Below are positions 15,848 to 24,613 of a DNA stretch of 64,000 nt, in pieces. A program made the translations under genes and the position numbers. The notes under the pieces are model-generated. The model did no database searches, was not told the origin of the DNA, and saw only the letters and a list, made by a program, of their open reading frames with translations. Each line of letters begins with the position of its first letter. Position 1 is the first letter of the stretch. The DNA comes from Anaerolineales bacterium. Its GTDB lineage: Bacteria > Chloroflexota > Anaerolineae > 4572-78 > J111. The DNA lies in NCBI GenBank assembly GCA_020634855.1, contig JACKAU010000003.1, forward strand, positions 248,001-312,000, written 5' to 3'.

Positions 15848-16921
15848 ATGACGATACTCGACATCGCCCACTTGCGACTGCACCACCAGGCTATCGCTCC
15901 GGCGGCGATAATGTCGCCGGGCGATGTCGTCCGTAGGCTGGGGGCGATTCAGGCGCAAGATTATCTAGGGACGCTATGGGCGCTGGGGCTGCGCATGCAG
16001 CAAGCGGTCGAAGTCGATATCGAGCAGGCCATTGCCAACCGCGAGATCGTTCGTACCTGGCCCATGCGCGGTACACTCCATTTTGTCGCGCCCGAAGACG
16101 TGCGCTGGATGCTGGCCCTACTAACGCCCCGGATTATCGCCAGAGCAGCGCGACGGCACCAACAGCTTGAGTTGGATGAAGCCACCTTTATCCAAAGCGA
16201 AACCGTGTTCGCCAAAGCGCTGCAAGGCGGCAAGCCCCTCACCCGACCCGAGATAATGGCGGTGTTAGAACAAGCCGGTATTTCCACCAAAGGTCAGCGC
16301 GGTTACCATATGCTGTGGCGAGCAGCTCAAAACGGCTTAATTTGCTATGGGCCTCGACAGGGGAAACAGGACACGTTTGTGTGGCTCGATGATTGGCTGC
16401 CCGCCGGTAAGTCTCTCAGCCGGGACGAGTCGCTGGCCGAGTTAGCTCGGCGCTACTTTACCGGCCACGGCCCGGCCACCGTGCAGGATTTCATATGGTG
16501 GTCGGGGTTATTGACGGCCGATGCTCGCGCCGCCGTAGAGATGGTCACGGCGGAGTTGATAGAGAACGTTGTCGACGGCCAAACCTACTGGGTGTCGCCA
16601 ACCGAGTCTGGGCCGAAAGCCCCTTCGCCCACGGTTTATCTCCTGCCGGGGTTTGATGAGTACTTGTTGGGCTATAGAGATCGCAGCGCTGTACTCGATC
16701 CGGCTCACGCCAAAAAGGTCGTACCCGGCGGCAACGGAATGTTTAAACCAATTATCGTTATCGACGGCCAGGTGGTCGGTATCTGGCAACGCACATTGCG
16801 AAAAAAGACCGTGACCATCGAACTCCAGCCGTTTAATACCCTGAATGACGCCGAACGCGAGGCGATCGCCACAGCGGCTGAAGCGTATGGGGCGTTTCTC
16901 AATCGAACAGTGGACCTTTGA
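15848..16921 (+). CDS. HTH_42 (AlkX/AlkZ-like) winged-helix protein
   Basis: A 357-residue protein of the HTH_42 family (PF06224), built from tandem winged helices. The N-terminal part has GAIQAQDYLGTLWALGLR with the Q-x-Q motif that is catalytic in AlkZ-type DNA glycosylases, and RTWPMRGTLHFVAPEDVRWM typical of the AlkX/AlkZ groups; the C-terminal part has YLLPGFDEYLLGYRDRS. AlkZ removes bulky crosslink lesions from DNA; whether this member is a glycosylase is not known. It begins 4 bp after the RibD-C gene and is surely cotranscribed. Confidence 0.85.
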   Translation: MTILDIAHLRLHHQAIAPAAIMSPGDVVRRLGAIQAQDYLGTLWALGLRMQQAVEVDIEQAIANREIVRTWPMRGTLHFVAPEDVRWMLALLTPRIIARAARRHQQLELDEATFIQSETVFAKALQGGKPLTRPEIMAVLEQAGISTKGQRGYHMLWRAAQNGLICYGPRQGKQDTFVWLDDWLPAGKSLSRDESLAELARRYFTGHGPATVQDFIWWSGLLTADARAAVEMVTAELIENVVDGQTYWVSPTESGPKAPSPTVYLLPGFDEYLLGYRDRSAVLDPAHAKKVVPGGNGMFKPIIVIDGQVVGIWQRTLRKKTVTIELQPFNTLNDAEREAIATAAEAYGAFLNRTVDL

Positions 16922-16939
16922 AGGTTTTCAAAATAATCT

Positions 16940-17341
16940 CTAGGAATCACTCTCGATCTCATCCGCAAAATCGAGTTGGGCCGCTTGCAGTGCTTCATCC
17001 AAATCGCTAAATCGAGCATATTGAACTACACGCCCGCCCTCAACTCGAAATTGCGAAGCCACATTTGCTTCGCCCATCACGTCGCCCGTTTCGATCGAAT
17101 GCCAAACGGCGTGTTGGAGAACAACAACCTGATCTTCGCACGCAAACGTCCGCAGCGAAGCAAGCGTTACGTGAGCATGGTGGAGCCAATCTTGAAGCAG
17201 TTGATGCCCAAACCCCGATCCACGCGGGCCGACAATTTCGATATTCGGGTCTGAGGCTTGCAGAACACCCTCGTTATTGCGATTATTGACAGCAGCCAAC
17301 CAAGTCTGAACGACGTTTAATGCGCTGTTAAGATGATCCAT
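16940..17341 (-). CDS. SnoaL/NTF2-like small protein
   Basis: A 133-residue protein with the cone-shaped alpha+beta SnoaL-like (nuclear transport factor 2-like) pattern: an N-terminal helix with VQTWLAAVNNRN, the strand region NIEIVGPRG, and the closing FRVEGGRVVQYARFSDLDEAL. Members are ligand-binding or small enzymes; the substrate is unknown. A frame extending to 17383 is rejected because an AAAGGAAAA site precedes the ATG at 17341. It lies 22 bp downstream of the methyltransferase gene on the same strand. Confidence 0.8.
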   Translation of the reverse strand: MDHLNSALNVVQTWLAAVNNRNNEGVLQASDPNIEIVGPRGSGFGHQLLQDWLHHAHVTLASLRTFACEDQVVVLQHAVWHSIETGDVMGEANVASQFRVEGGRVVQYARFSDLDEALQAAQLDFADEIESDS

Positions 17342-17363
17342 TGTATTTTCCTTTATCGGGGAT

Positions 17364-17894
17364 TTACCAACTGACCGCCGCATAGATGGCGTGCAAAAAC
17401 CGGCTGGATCTCTCGGCTAAAAGCTGCGTGTGAGCAAAACCGCAGGTACGAGCCAGTTTCACCCAACTCTGATAGGAGAGCGGATAAGGCACCCAATGAT
17501 TGCCCCGATCAACATTGTACTCGATTACGATCAAGCGCCCATCGGGGCGTAGGTGACTTTTGAACTGTTGGACGACTTGCTCTTGCGCGGCGTATCGCTG
17601 GAAGTGGAGCGCGTTAGCCACCACGATGCCATCCAGTATAGGCAAATCAAGGGGTTGGGTAAAATCGGCGGTCAGGTAATGGATGGTCGTTTGGGGAAAC
17701 TGGGCCTGCATCTGCCGAGCTTGGGTGCGCAGCGATCCCCGATCTCGATCTACGGAGTAGATTTCCCCACCCTGGCCGAGCAGTTCGGCCAGGGCTAGAG
17801 TAAATGCGCCCGTGCCTGAGCCAATATCGGCCCATACGCCACCGGGCGTAACCACGCCACCACGCAGTAAGTTGACGTGGTCGGTGTGGTTCAT
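17364..17894 (-). CDS. Class I SAM-dependent methyltransferase
   Basis: A 176-residue Rossmann methyltransferase: motif I WADIGSGTGAFTLALAELLG near the N-terminus, an acidic residue ending strand 2 (YSVDRDRG), motif IV around DGIVVANALHF, and a later LIVIEYNVDRGNHW. It lacks extra domains, so it is probably a small-molecule methyltransferase. Its ATG overlaps the stop of the upstream MFS gene as ATGA (17891-17894), showing translational coupling. Longer starts upstream lie inside the MFS gene and are rejected. Confidence 0.87.
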   Translation of the reverse strand: MNHTDHVNLLRGGVVTPGGVWADIGSGTGAFTLALAELLGQGGEIYSVDRDRGSLRTQARQMQAQFPQTTIHYLTADFTQPLDLPILDGIVVANALHFQRYAAQEQVVQQFKSHLRPDGRLIVIEYNVDRGNHWVPYPLSYQSWVKLARTCGFAHTQLLAERSSRFLHAIYAAVSW

Positions 17895-19165
17895 ACGGCG
17901 TCGACAGCCGCCACCGGCGCGACCTGCGGCGCATTGGCTTCCCAACGACGCAGCGCCGGTCTCACCGCCAGAAACAGCACCGCGCCCACCAGCAGCAGCA
18001 AGCCGTTAACCCGGATGGCCACAGGGGTCGTCCAGGCGTCAGCGCTGTAACCGGCCAGCAAAGAAGCTATCGGCTGCATCCCAAAACTCAAGGTAAAGAA
18101 CAGGCTCATCAGGCGCGCCCGCATATCCAGCGGAGCCAGCACCTGCACCAGCCCCATCGTGGTGGTCAACACCGCCGGGATGCCGATGCTGACAAAGAAG
18201 AGACTCAGCAGAGATAAGGGCAGCCAACTTGTTTCAGAGAAGAGGATCAACCACAGGCCGATCCAACCGATAATACCGCCCAGAACCAAGCCGGTGCGGC
18301 GCGTGGCCTGAGTAAGCGGCGCGACAAACATTGTGCCCACCAAAGCCCCGGCCCCGGAACTCATCATCAGCCAACTCAACGTGGCCGCATCACCCTTTAA
18401 CACCTGGCCGACTACCGCCGGCAGCAGGCTCATAATGACCGGAAAGGCGAAGAAAGTGACCAGGATAGCCAAGATAATCATATCCTGCAATCGAGGCTGG
18501 GTGATGACATAACTCACCCCTTCTTTGAATTCGGTCAAGAAATTGCTTTCCCGAGGCTTGCGCACTTGGTTTGATGTGACCAGCCATAGGCTAATAATGA
18601 CCGCCACAAAACTTAACCCATTCAACCAAAAAGCGATCGAGACGCCCAAGGTGGCGATAATCAAACCGGCCAGCGCCGGACCCAGAATCCGGCTGACCTG
18701 AAGCATAGTGATATTCAGGTTGATCGCTTTACGAACCTCGGCGATGCCCGACAAATCGCCCAAAAACGTTTGCTGCGTGGGGATGTCGATGGCGGTGATG
18801 ATCCCGAGCAGCGAGGCCAACAGATACACATGCCATAGCTGCACCAGGCCGGTTTGGGTTAGCAGAGCCAGGATGAAGGCCAGCACCATCGCTCCGGCCT
18901 GACTGGCAATAAGCAGTTTGCGCCGATCCAATCGATCGGCCCAGACGCCGGCCCATGGCCCCAGTAGGAGGGTCGGCAGCGTACCTAACATCGTAGTCAC
19001 CCCCAGCGCCGTTGCCGAGTGGCTCAACTCCCAAACGATCCAACTCTGGGCCGTCATTTGCAGCCAGGTGCCCACCAATGAGATGGCCTGACCGCCCAGA
19101 TAGATGCGGAAGTTGCGAATTTTAAGGGGAGAGAAGCTCTCCCGGAGGGTTGAGACGATGCTCAT
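17891..19165 (-). CDS. MFS transporter (EntS-like MFS_3 group)
   Basis: A 424-residue membrane protein with about 12 helices. The opening LKIRNFRIYLGGQAISLVG and the motif AGVWADRLDRRKLL (motif A) match the MFS_3 group that includes the enterobactin exporter EntS and macrolide exporters. Likely an efflux pump; substrate unknown. It heads a minus-strand operon with a methyltransferase (ATGA overlap) and a SnoaL-like gene, an arrangement that would fit modification plus export of a small molecule, which is inference. Confidence 0.88.
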   Translation of the reverse strand: MSIVSTLRESFSPLKIRNFRIYLGGQAISLVGTWLQMTAQSWIVWELSHSATALGVTTMLGTLPTLLLGPWAGVWADRLDRRKLLIASQAGAMVLAFILALLTQTGLVQLWHVYLLASLLGIITAIDIPTQQTFLGDLSGIAEVRKAINLNITMLQVSRILGPALAGLIIATLGVSIAFWLNGLSFVAVIISLWLVTSNQVRKPRESNFLTEFKEGVSYVITQPRLQDMIILAILVTFFAFPVIMSLLPAVVGQVLKGDAATLSWLMMSSGAGALVGTMFVAPLTQATRRTGLVLGGIIGWIGLWLILFSETSWLPLSLLSLFFVSIGIPAVLTTTMGLVQVLAPLDMRARLMSLFFTLSFGMQPIASLLAGYSADAWTTPVAIRVNGLLLLVGAVLFLAVRPALRRWEANAPQVAPVAAVDAV

Positions 19166-19244
19166 AGAGAATTATTTACCTTTCAGATAGATGGTTTATG
19201 TTTATGACTCTATTAGAGTGTTTAATGCGATGGTATCTTACCAT

Positions 19245-19661
19245 TCAATGCTCATTTGCCGGCCAAATAATTTTTTTCGGCGCAAACTTGCCGCCCTTAT
19301 AGTCTAACGGTTCCTCAACCCCAAAGCTCCATGAGACAGTCGGGGTGATGGCTAAATATTCCTTGTGCCCAAATTGTCCGTCTCGCTCCACGATTTCGGC
19401 CAGGCCATGCACTTTGATTTGCCGCGGCTGCCAGGGCTGGACGGATTCCAGATCATCAATAATGATCGATACTTTGTGGTTGCCGGCGGCCACATTTTTA
19501 TACTTGCGCGTACCCGGCAAGTTGCGACCACCGACGTAAAAACGGGCGCCGTCGAATTCAAAGCCGACCGCATCCACCGTCGGTTGGCCCTTACTGGATA
19601 CAGTGCCCAATCGGGCCAGATATTGACTTTTTAGATAAGCCAGTTCGGCTTCGGAAAACAT
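19245..19661 (-). CDS. PPOX-class F420-dependent oxidoreductase
   Basis: A 138-residue split beta-barrel flavin/deazaflavin-binding protein. It carries LARLGTVSSKGQPTVDAVGF at the N-terminus, GTRKYKNVAAGNHKVSIIIDD in the middle, and ends in KKIIWPANEH, close to the PPOX-class F420-dependent family (Rv1155-like). Such enzymes use F420H2 to reduce diverse substrates; none can be assigned. Its presence suggests, but does not prove, F420 in this organism. Confidence 0.85.
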   Translation of the reverse strand: MFSEAELAYLKSQYLARLGTVSSKGQPTVDAVGFEFDGARFYVGGRNLPGTRKYKNVAAGNHKVSIIIDDLESVQPWQPRQIKVHGLAEIVERDGQFGHKEYLAITPTVSWSFGVEEPLDYKGGKFAPKKIIWPANEH

Positions 19662-19688
19662 AGTTCGCTCCTTTAAAGATAAAAGTTT

Positions 19689-19746
19689 GGAGCGTCAAAG
19701 TTTACTTTGACTTGGCCATGAATGACAAAGCAAGCTTTGTCGCTCC
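19689..19746. repeat. Dispersed hairpin element, copy B
   Basis: A 58-bp element starting GGAGCGTCAAAG and ending CTTTGTCGCTCC. It is very close in sequence to copy C at 43012-43071 and more distantly like copies A and D. Confidence 0.75.
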
Positions 19747-19793
19747 AATAGATTTTTTATTTTCGGCATCATCCCCGCGTCCGCCTCGGCTGA

Positions 19794-20774
19794 TTAGACG
19801 ACAGCTTTATCGGTAATTTGCAAGACAATACGTCCTCGACCGTGACCGGACTGGCTGAGTTCGTGGGCCTGACGAACCTGCCGCAAGGGGAAGGTCTGCC
19901 CCACCACGGCTTTGACTTGCCCTTCGTCAATGAGCCGAGCGATCCGCTGTAAATCGTCATTGGTCGGTGTTACGGCATTCTTCACGGCACGAATACCACG
20001 TGCTTGGGCTAACTGGAAGGATGGCTTTTCAAGCAGAGAAACTAGAGTTCCGCCATGTTTGACCACTGCCATCGAACGTTGCAGAGTCTCCCCGCCGATG
20101 GTATCCAGCACCAAATCTACATCAGCGATCACCTCTTCAAAAGGCGTGGTGGTGTAATCAATCACGATCTCCGCGCCCAGCGAGCGTACAAAGTCCACAT
20201 TAGCAGTTGAAGCCGTGCCGATCACCTGCGCCCCTTTCCAACGAGCGAATTGAACTGCGAACAACCCCACGCCGCCGGCCGCACCATGAATGAGAACGCG
20301 TTGACCGGCGCTCAATACACCATCGCCAAAGAGCGCAGACCAAGCTGTTGTGGCTCCCCCTGAGATCGTGGCGGCTTCGGCAAAACTGAGCGACTCCGGT
20401 TTGAGGGCCAGTAGGCTGAACGTCTTCGGCGTCAAGGCTGGAGGTTCTACGGCGGTTGTCGTATATTCCGTGTACGCGCCATGGGTGCTTCGGCCAAAAA
20501 CAGCCTGTCCTTTTTGGAAACGAGTCACGCCCGGCCCAACTGCCTCTACTACCCCGGCTATCGCCGAACCGGGAATATAAGGAAATGATAAGGGATAAAA
20601 TTTCTTAAAGAAACCCTGACGCATCTTCCAATCGGCCGGTAAGACGCCGGCAGCGTGAACGCGAATGAGCACTTCGCCCGCTTGCGGCGCTGGACGTAGA
20701 ATTTGCTCACATCGAAGTTGGTCAGGGTCTCCATACCGGTAAACCCGGACGACCTGCATTGTTTGTCTTGCCAT
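19794..20774 (-). CDS. Quinone reductase/zinc-free medium-chain dehydrogenase
   Basis: A 326-residue medium-chain dehydrogenase/reductase of the quinone oxidoreductase group. It has the GroES-like N-terminal domain (VLIRVHAAGVLPADWKMRQG, GSAIAGVVEAVG), then an NADPH-binding Rossmann domain with HGAAGGVGLFAVQFAR (about residues 158-173). It lacks the catalytic and structural zinc cysteines of alcohol dehydrogenases. Probably reduces quinones or enones with NADPH. It is isolated on the minus strand. Confidence 0.88.
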   Translation of the reverse strand: MARQTMQVVRVYRYGDPDQLRCEQILRPAPQAGEVLIRVHAAGVLPADWKMRQGFFKKFYPLSFPYIPGSAIAGVVEAVGPGVTRFQKGQAVFGRSTHGAYTEYTTTAVEPPALTPKTFSLLALKPESLSFAEAATISGGATTAWSALFGDGVLSAGQRVLIHGAAGGVGLFAVQFARWKGAQVIGTASTANVDFVRSLGAEIVIDYTTTPFEEVIADVDLVLDTIGGETLQRSMAVVKHGGTLVSLLEKPSFQLAQARGIRAVKNAVTPTNDDLQRIARLIDEGQVKAVVGQTFPLRQVRQAHELSQSGHGRGRIVLQITDKAVV

Positions 20775-20894
20775 AGTGATCTCGTGTTTAAATTTGCAAA
20801 TTGCGATGCTGATAGGTTGAGGCTGAGGCGAAGAAGTAGTTGTTTTGAATTTTTGTTCCTTTAAGATGTCAAACCACTTAATGCTATAGAAATA

Positions 20895-21239
20895 TCAAAG
20901 CCCAACACGCTTATAGCTTCCTAAATCAGCTTTGATACCCAGTCGCGCAAACAAGTCTTGGGGGTTAAAACTCATCGCTTGATGGAAAGCCATGACTGCG
21001 GCTCTGGCCGGCTCGATAGACTCGATGCTGTCCCATTCAACCATGGTCACGATATTGAATTGCCCCGGCCCCGATGCCTGTTCCAGCACAAAATCCTGGA
21101 GGAAACCGGATTGGTGTTTGAGCAGTTGATGGGTAGCCTGCACCTTTTCGATAAATTCCTCACGGGCTTGGTCCGGAACAATGAACTTATCGACACGATA
21201 AACGCGTTCGGATTGATGAGAGAGACTATTTTTTTTCAT
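20895..21239 (-). CDS. Antibiotic biosynthesis monooxygenase (ABM) domain protein
   Basis: A 114-residue dimeric alpha+beta barrel (ferredoxin-like) protein: YRVDKFIVPDQAREEFIEKV, then HQSGFLQDFVLE, and a final MSFNPQDLFARLGI segment. This matches ABM-domain proteins, which oxidise quinols or act in small-molecule turnover without cofactors. The exact role is unknown. It stands alone, upstream of the quinone reductase gene. Confidence 0.8.
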   Translation of the reverse strand: MKKNSLSHQSERVYRVDKFIVPDQAREEFIEKVQATHQLLKHQSGFLQDFVLEQASGPGQFNIVTMVEWDSIESIEPARAAVMAFHQAMSFNPQDLFARLGIKADLGSYKRVGL

Positions 21240-21726
21240 TTTTTCCCTCCATAAGGCGGATTACTTTTGTTGATGTTTCTATGTAAGTGTATCGCAGAAA
21301 GGGTGTTTAGCCATCAAGCCAATGAGCAGTTTTTCTTTGGTCAAGGGGGCAGGGGATAACCTGTCCTTACGGACAGGCTGAAACACTGAATCACTGAAAA
21401 GTGTGATTTCACTGAATTTCGGATTCAGACAATGGGGTTCCCTTTAGATTCGAATCCAATGTATAGAGACTCGGTGTTCTCATTTCCATCAGTAACTCAG
21501 TGTTTCTATCTGCCCAATACCTAAAACGCACCAAGTTTTCAAAGTTATTTGCCACGACAGAACATTTGTACTATACTTAAGGATGAAATTGCACAAGTTT
21601 TCGTTTGCTATCTCCCATTCATTCTCGTTTTAACTCAATATTTGTTGTAGCCACCACCCTCTCACCCCGTAGCTTTAGCCGTTAATCATTCATTACAATC
21701 CAAACTATGCTCAAGGAGGCATTATC
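21240..21726. other. Non-coding spacer with hairpin and promoter
   Basis: No gene seen. It contains a perfect CCTGTCC-TTAC-GGACAGG hairpin (21360-21377), degenerate CACTGAA repeats (21381-21412), and a good promoter (21549-21577) that would give the VOC gene a leader of about 140 nt. Confidence 0.6.
21549..21577 (+). promoter_or_regulatory. Sigma70-type promoter ahead of the VOC-PNPOx-DinB-DUF1697 run
   Basis: TTGCCA at 21549-21554 and TATACT at 21572-21577 with a 17-bp spacer. The predicted start is near 21584, leaving an untranslated leader of about 143 nt before the ATG at 21727. Confidence 0.6.
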
Positions 21727-22164
21727 ATGACAGTTCAACCCATTCCCGAAGGTTATCACACCGTCACGCCTTATCTGATCGTGTCAGGAGTACCCCAACT
21801 GATCGATTTTCTGAAGCAGGCTTTTGGAGCAGAAGAAATGGTGCGCATGGCGCAGTCAGACGGCGCTATCGGCCATGCCGAGGTAAAAATCGGCGCCTCG
21901 CGGGTGATGATGGGCGAGGCCGGTGGCGAGTTCAAACCCATGCCGACAATGCTCCACCTCTATGTGGAAGATACGGATGCGGTTTACCAACGAGCGCTGC
22001 AGGCTGGAGCGACATCGCTCATGGAGCCGACGGATCAATTTTATGGGGATCGCATGAGCGCGGTTCAGGATGCTTTTGGCAACCAATGGTGGATTGCGAC
22101 CCACATTGAGGACGTTTCCCATGAAGAAATAGCCAAGCGGGCTGCCCAGCAGCAAACACAGTAG
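21727..22164 (+). CDS. VOC/glyoxalase-like (PhnB-type) protein
   Basis: A 145-residue protein with the paired beta-alpha-beta-beta-beta modules of the vicinal oxygen chelate fold. It has the PhnB-like opening HTVTPYLIVSGVPQLIDFLK, a metal-region histidine in GHAEVKIG, and a C-terminal DAFGNQWWIATHIEDV segment. AAGGAGG precedes the ATG. Members act on diverse small molecules or bind antibiotics; substrate unknown. Confidence 0.88.
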   Translation: MTVQPIPEGYHTVTPYLIVSGVPQLIDFLKQAFGAEEMVRMAQSDGAIGHAEVKIGASRVMMGEAGGEFKPMPTMLHLYVEDTDAVYQRALQAGATSLMEPTDQFYGDRMSAVQDAFGNQWWIATHIEDVSHEEIAKRAAQQQTQ

Positions 22165-22282
22165 CACAAATTGCTGATTTGTGCTGTCCGTTTGCCAAAA
22201 ATAGGAACAATTTGTAAATCATTCCACAAGCTGTGTAAGTCCGGTATTGCCAAAGAAACAAGTTCGTGAGGAGACGCGCTTT

Positions 22283-22774
22283 ATGACAACGCCCCAAGTC
22301 ACGCGCCCGCATTTCCCCCAAGGCTATGTCGACAACCCCAAGCGCTTTTTGGCCTGGGAACAAGTTGAACAGAAATTAGCCGAAGCAAAACATTATTGGC
22401 TCTGTAGTGTTCGACCAAACAGCCGGCCACACGCTATTCCCAAATGGGCAGTTTGGATCAACGGGTATATCTATTTTGATGGTAGCCCTCAAACGCGACA
22501 CGCCCGAAATATTGAAAAAAATCCGTTTGTCAACGTCCATCTTGAGAATGGTGAAAAAGTGGTCATCCTGGAGGGTACTGTCAAAGAAATAATACCCTCT
22601 CCAGAGTTGGCTATCTCTATTGCCCAAGCTTATTCAGCGAAGTATGCTTCATCAGGGTATTCGCCCGAACCGAACACCTGGGAGGCCGGTGGTTTATTCG
22701 AGATCAAGCCCCACACGGTTATTGCCTGGAATAGTTTTGCAGAAGATCCAACCAAGTTTGTGTTTGTAGATTAA
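22283..22774 (+). CDS. Pyridoxamine 5'-phosphate oxidase-like flavoprotein
   Basis: A 163-residue split-barrel protein: YWLCSVRPNSRPHAIPKWAV near residue 40, then RHARNIEKNPFVNVHLENGE and a C-terminal EIKPHTVIAWNSF. This fits the PNPOx-like FMN- or F420-binding superfamily rather than true PdxH. GAGGAG about 9 nt before 22283 sets the start over a longer frame from 22247. It is the second gene of a plus-strand run of small enzymes. Confidence 0.83.
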   Translation: MTTPQVTRPHFPQGYVDNPKRFLAWEQVEQKLAEAKHYWLCSVRPNSRPHAIPKWAVWINGYIYFDGSPQTRHARNIEKNPFVNVHLENGEKVVILEGTVKEIIPSPELAISIAQAYSAKYASSGYSPEPNTWEAGGLFEIKPHTVIAWNSFAEDPTKFVFVD

Positions 22775-22823
22775 GTCGTATACTTTCACACCCAATAACT
22801 GATCGCTCTGGAAGGAAAAACAG

Positions 22824-23336
22824 ATGAATCTTCAAGATATAAGAACGTTGTATGCCTATAATAACTGGGCAACAGAACGTATTTTAACCGCCAGTGCCCA
22901 GGTTAGTCCGGAACAGTTTCTGACCTCCACCGGACACAGCTATGGGAGTCTACGCGGCACGCTCGTCCACACCCTCGACGCCGAGTACGGCTGGCGGATG
23001 CTCTGTCAACATGGCACCTTCACACCCGAACTGAATGAAGCAGAGTTCCCGACGCTGGATACTGTGGTGCAGCGCTGGCAAGTCGAAAAAGAGGCAATGC
23101 AAGCGTATCTAACCAGTTTACAGGATGATGACCTTACGCAGCAGGTTCGATACACCACCAACAGCGGGCAGAAACGAGCCCGGATTCTATGGCACTGCCT
23201 GCTGCATGTGGTCAATCACGGCACCCAACATCACAGCGAAGCAGCGGCCATTCTCACCAGCTACGGCCGCTCACCCGGCGATCTCGACTTTACCGTCTTC
23301 TTGAGCCAACAGGAAGAGTCTACAACACTGGAGTGA
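22824..23336 (+). CDS. DinB-family four-helix protein
   Basis: A 170-residue DinB/YfiT-like four-helix bundle. It opens MNLQDIRTLYAYNNWATERI and has the metal-binding histidines in LVHTLDAEYGWRM (near residue 50) and in HVVNHGTQHHSEAA (near residues 132-145). Family members include metal-dependent thiol transferases (bacillithiol or mycothiol type), often induced by stress. Here the substrate is unknown. A GGAAGG site precedes the ATG. Confidence 0.88.
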   Translation: MNLQDIRTLYAYNNWATERILTASAQVSPEQFLTSTGHSYGSLRGTLVHTLDAEYGWRMLCQHGTFTPELNEAEFPTLDTVVQRWQVEKEAMQAYLTSLQDDDLTQQVRYTTNSGQKRARILWHCLLHVVNHGTQHHSEAAAILTSYGRSPGDLDFTVFLSQQEESTTLE

Positions 23337-23340
23337 TCAT

Positions 23341-23883
23341 ATGAAAACATACATTGCCCTGTTTAGGGGCATCAACGTGGGCGGAAATAATTCTCTACCG
23401 ATGAAAGAATTGCGGGCATTACTTGAAAAGCTCGATGCAGAAAATGTCAAAACGTACATTCAAAGTGGCAATGCGGTTTTTCAGCACGCGACAGAAGATG
23501 TCGATCAACTAGCCGAGCGCATTAGCGCCGCCATAAAAGAGAGCCACGGCTTTGCGCCTCGCGTATTACTACTCGATGTAGCGGCCGCAGAAAAAGCCGC
23601 TGCGGCAAATCCATTTCCGGCAGCAGAGGCAGAGCCAAAAACCCTTCACTTATATTTTTTGGCCGCTACCCCGCAGAACCCAGATTTATCCTTACTTGAC
23701 AGCCTCAAGAAGGATAACGAACAATACCAGCTAACCGACAACGTGTTCTATCTCTACGCGCCTGACGGCATCGGTCGGTCTAAAATGGCCGAACGCGTCG
23801 AGAAGGCGCTCGGAGTAGCTGCGACAGCCCGGAACTGGCGAACGGTTGGCAAAATTATGGCGATGGCGAGCGAGATTGGCTGA
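23341..23883 (+). CDS. DUF1697 family protein
   Basis: A 180-residue protein with the DUF1697 opening YIALFRGINVGGNNSLPMKE and the later YIQSGNAVFQ and NWRTVGKIMAMA segments that end the family. The function is not known. It starts 4 bp after the DinB gene and closes the plus-strand run; a strong hairpin terminator follows. Confidence 0.88.
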   Translation: MKTYIALFRGINVGGNNSLPMKELRALLEKLDAENVKTYIQSGNAVFQHATEDVDQLAERISAAIKESHGFAPRVLLLDVAAAEKAAAANPFPAAEAEPKTLHLYFLAATPQNPDLSLLDSLKKDNEQYQLTDNVFYLYAPDGIGRSKMAERVEKALGVAATARNWRTVGKIMAMASEIG

Positions 23884-23925
23884 CAACACCGTATTGGCTC
23901 CACAACTCATCGAGCATTGCCCAAT

Positions 23926-23960
23926 AAAAAAGGCCGGATATGTTTATATCCGGCCTTTTT
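23926..23960. terminator. Bidirectional intrinsic terminator
   Basis: A perfect 15-bp stem AAAAAGGCCGGATAT/ATATCCGGCCTTTTT with a GTTT loop. It ends the DUF1697 gene on the plus strand and can end the zinc-ribbon gene on the minus strand. Confidence 0.9.
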
Positions 23961-23974
23961 AATAATTTTTCACC

Positions 23975-24613
23975 TTAAACAGAGCCTGTTTGTGGAATTT
24001 GCGGCTGGGTTTCATCGGCGCGGGATGACCGAGGCCGCTCGGCGTAGGGGACCGGCTCGGGAACGGGATCCTGGTAAGCCGGTTCAGCTTCAGGCTCAGA
24101 CCAGCCCATTGGCTGGGTCACGGTTTGAGGCAGTCCATCCGACCCGGAGTGATCCGAGGTATCGACCGGCACCTCAACCTGGGTGGCGCAGAAGGGACAG
24201 ACAGCCCAGGACAGTTGCAGAGTGTTGCTACAAGTGGGGCACACCTTTTTCAACGTCGTGTGACAATCAGGACACACAATCCAGGCGTCATTGACCTGGC
24301 GCGAACAGCCGGGGCAGTGCGGTCGATCTTCCAAATCTTGCAGCAGCGCCTCTTCTTCCAATGAGCGTTCGTATAATTCGGCCAGCGTACTTTTAGGCCG
24401 CAGTAAGAAATACAGGATTAGCCCCAACGGCCCAAAGAAGACCACCATCAGGGTTGCCAGCAAAATGGCGAAAATATCACGTGAGCGCGAGCGAGCGTCA
24501 CGGAACGTCCAGACGATCATGCTGAGCCACAGCGCGACAAAAAACGCTCCGGTAAACGCGATGATAACTTGTAAGCCGGTAATTACGGCTGACGGGATTG
24601 TAATTTCAGGCAT
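23975..24613 (-). CDS. Membrane protein with double zinc ribbon
   Basis: A 212-residue protein. Two membrane helices (about residues 12-36 and 47-70) are followed by a short helix and two CxxC-x(n)-CxxC zinc ribbons (CPGC...CPDC and CPTC...CPFC, about residues 99-148), then a Pro/Glu-rich disordered tail. Such DZR proteins are usually uncharacterised; they may recruit partners at the inner membrane face. It is a single gene facing the terminator at 23926-23960. Confidence 0.82.
   Translation of the reverse strand: MPEITIPSAVITGLQVIIAFTGAFFVALWLSMIVWTFRDARSRSRDIFAILLATLMVVFFGPLGLILYFLLRPKSTLAELYERSLEEEALLQDLEDRPHCPGCSRQVNDAWIVCPDCHTTLKKVCPTCSNTLQLSWAVCPFCATQVEVPVDTSDHSGSDGLPQTVTQPMGWSEPEAEPAYQDPVPEPVPYAERPRSSRADETQPQIPQTGSV

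Noticed and set aside
21445..21475. TTCGAATCC resembling a tRNA T-loop
   Set aside because: No acceptor stem, anticodon arm or CCA-side pairing can be built around it.
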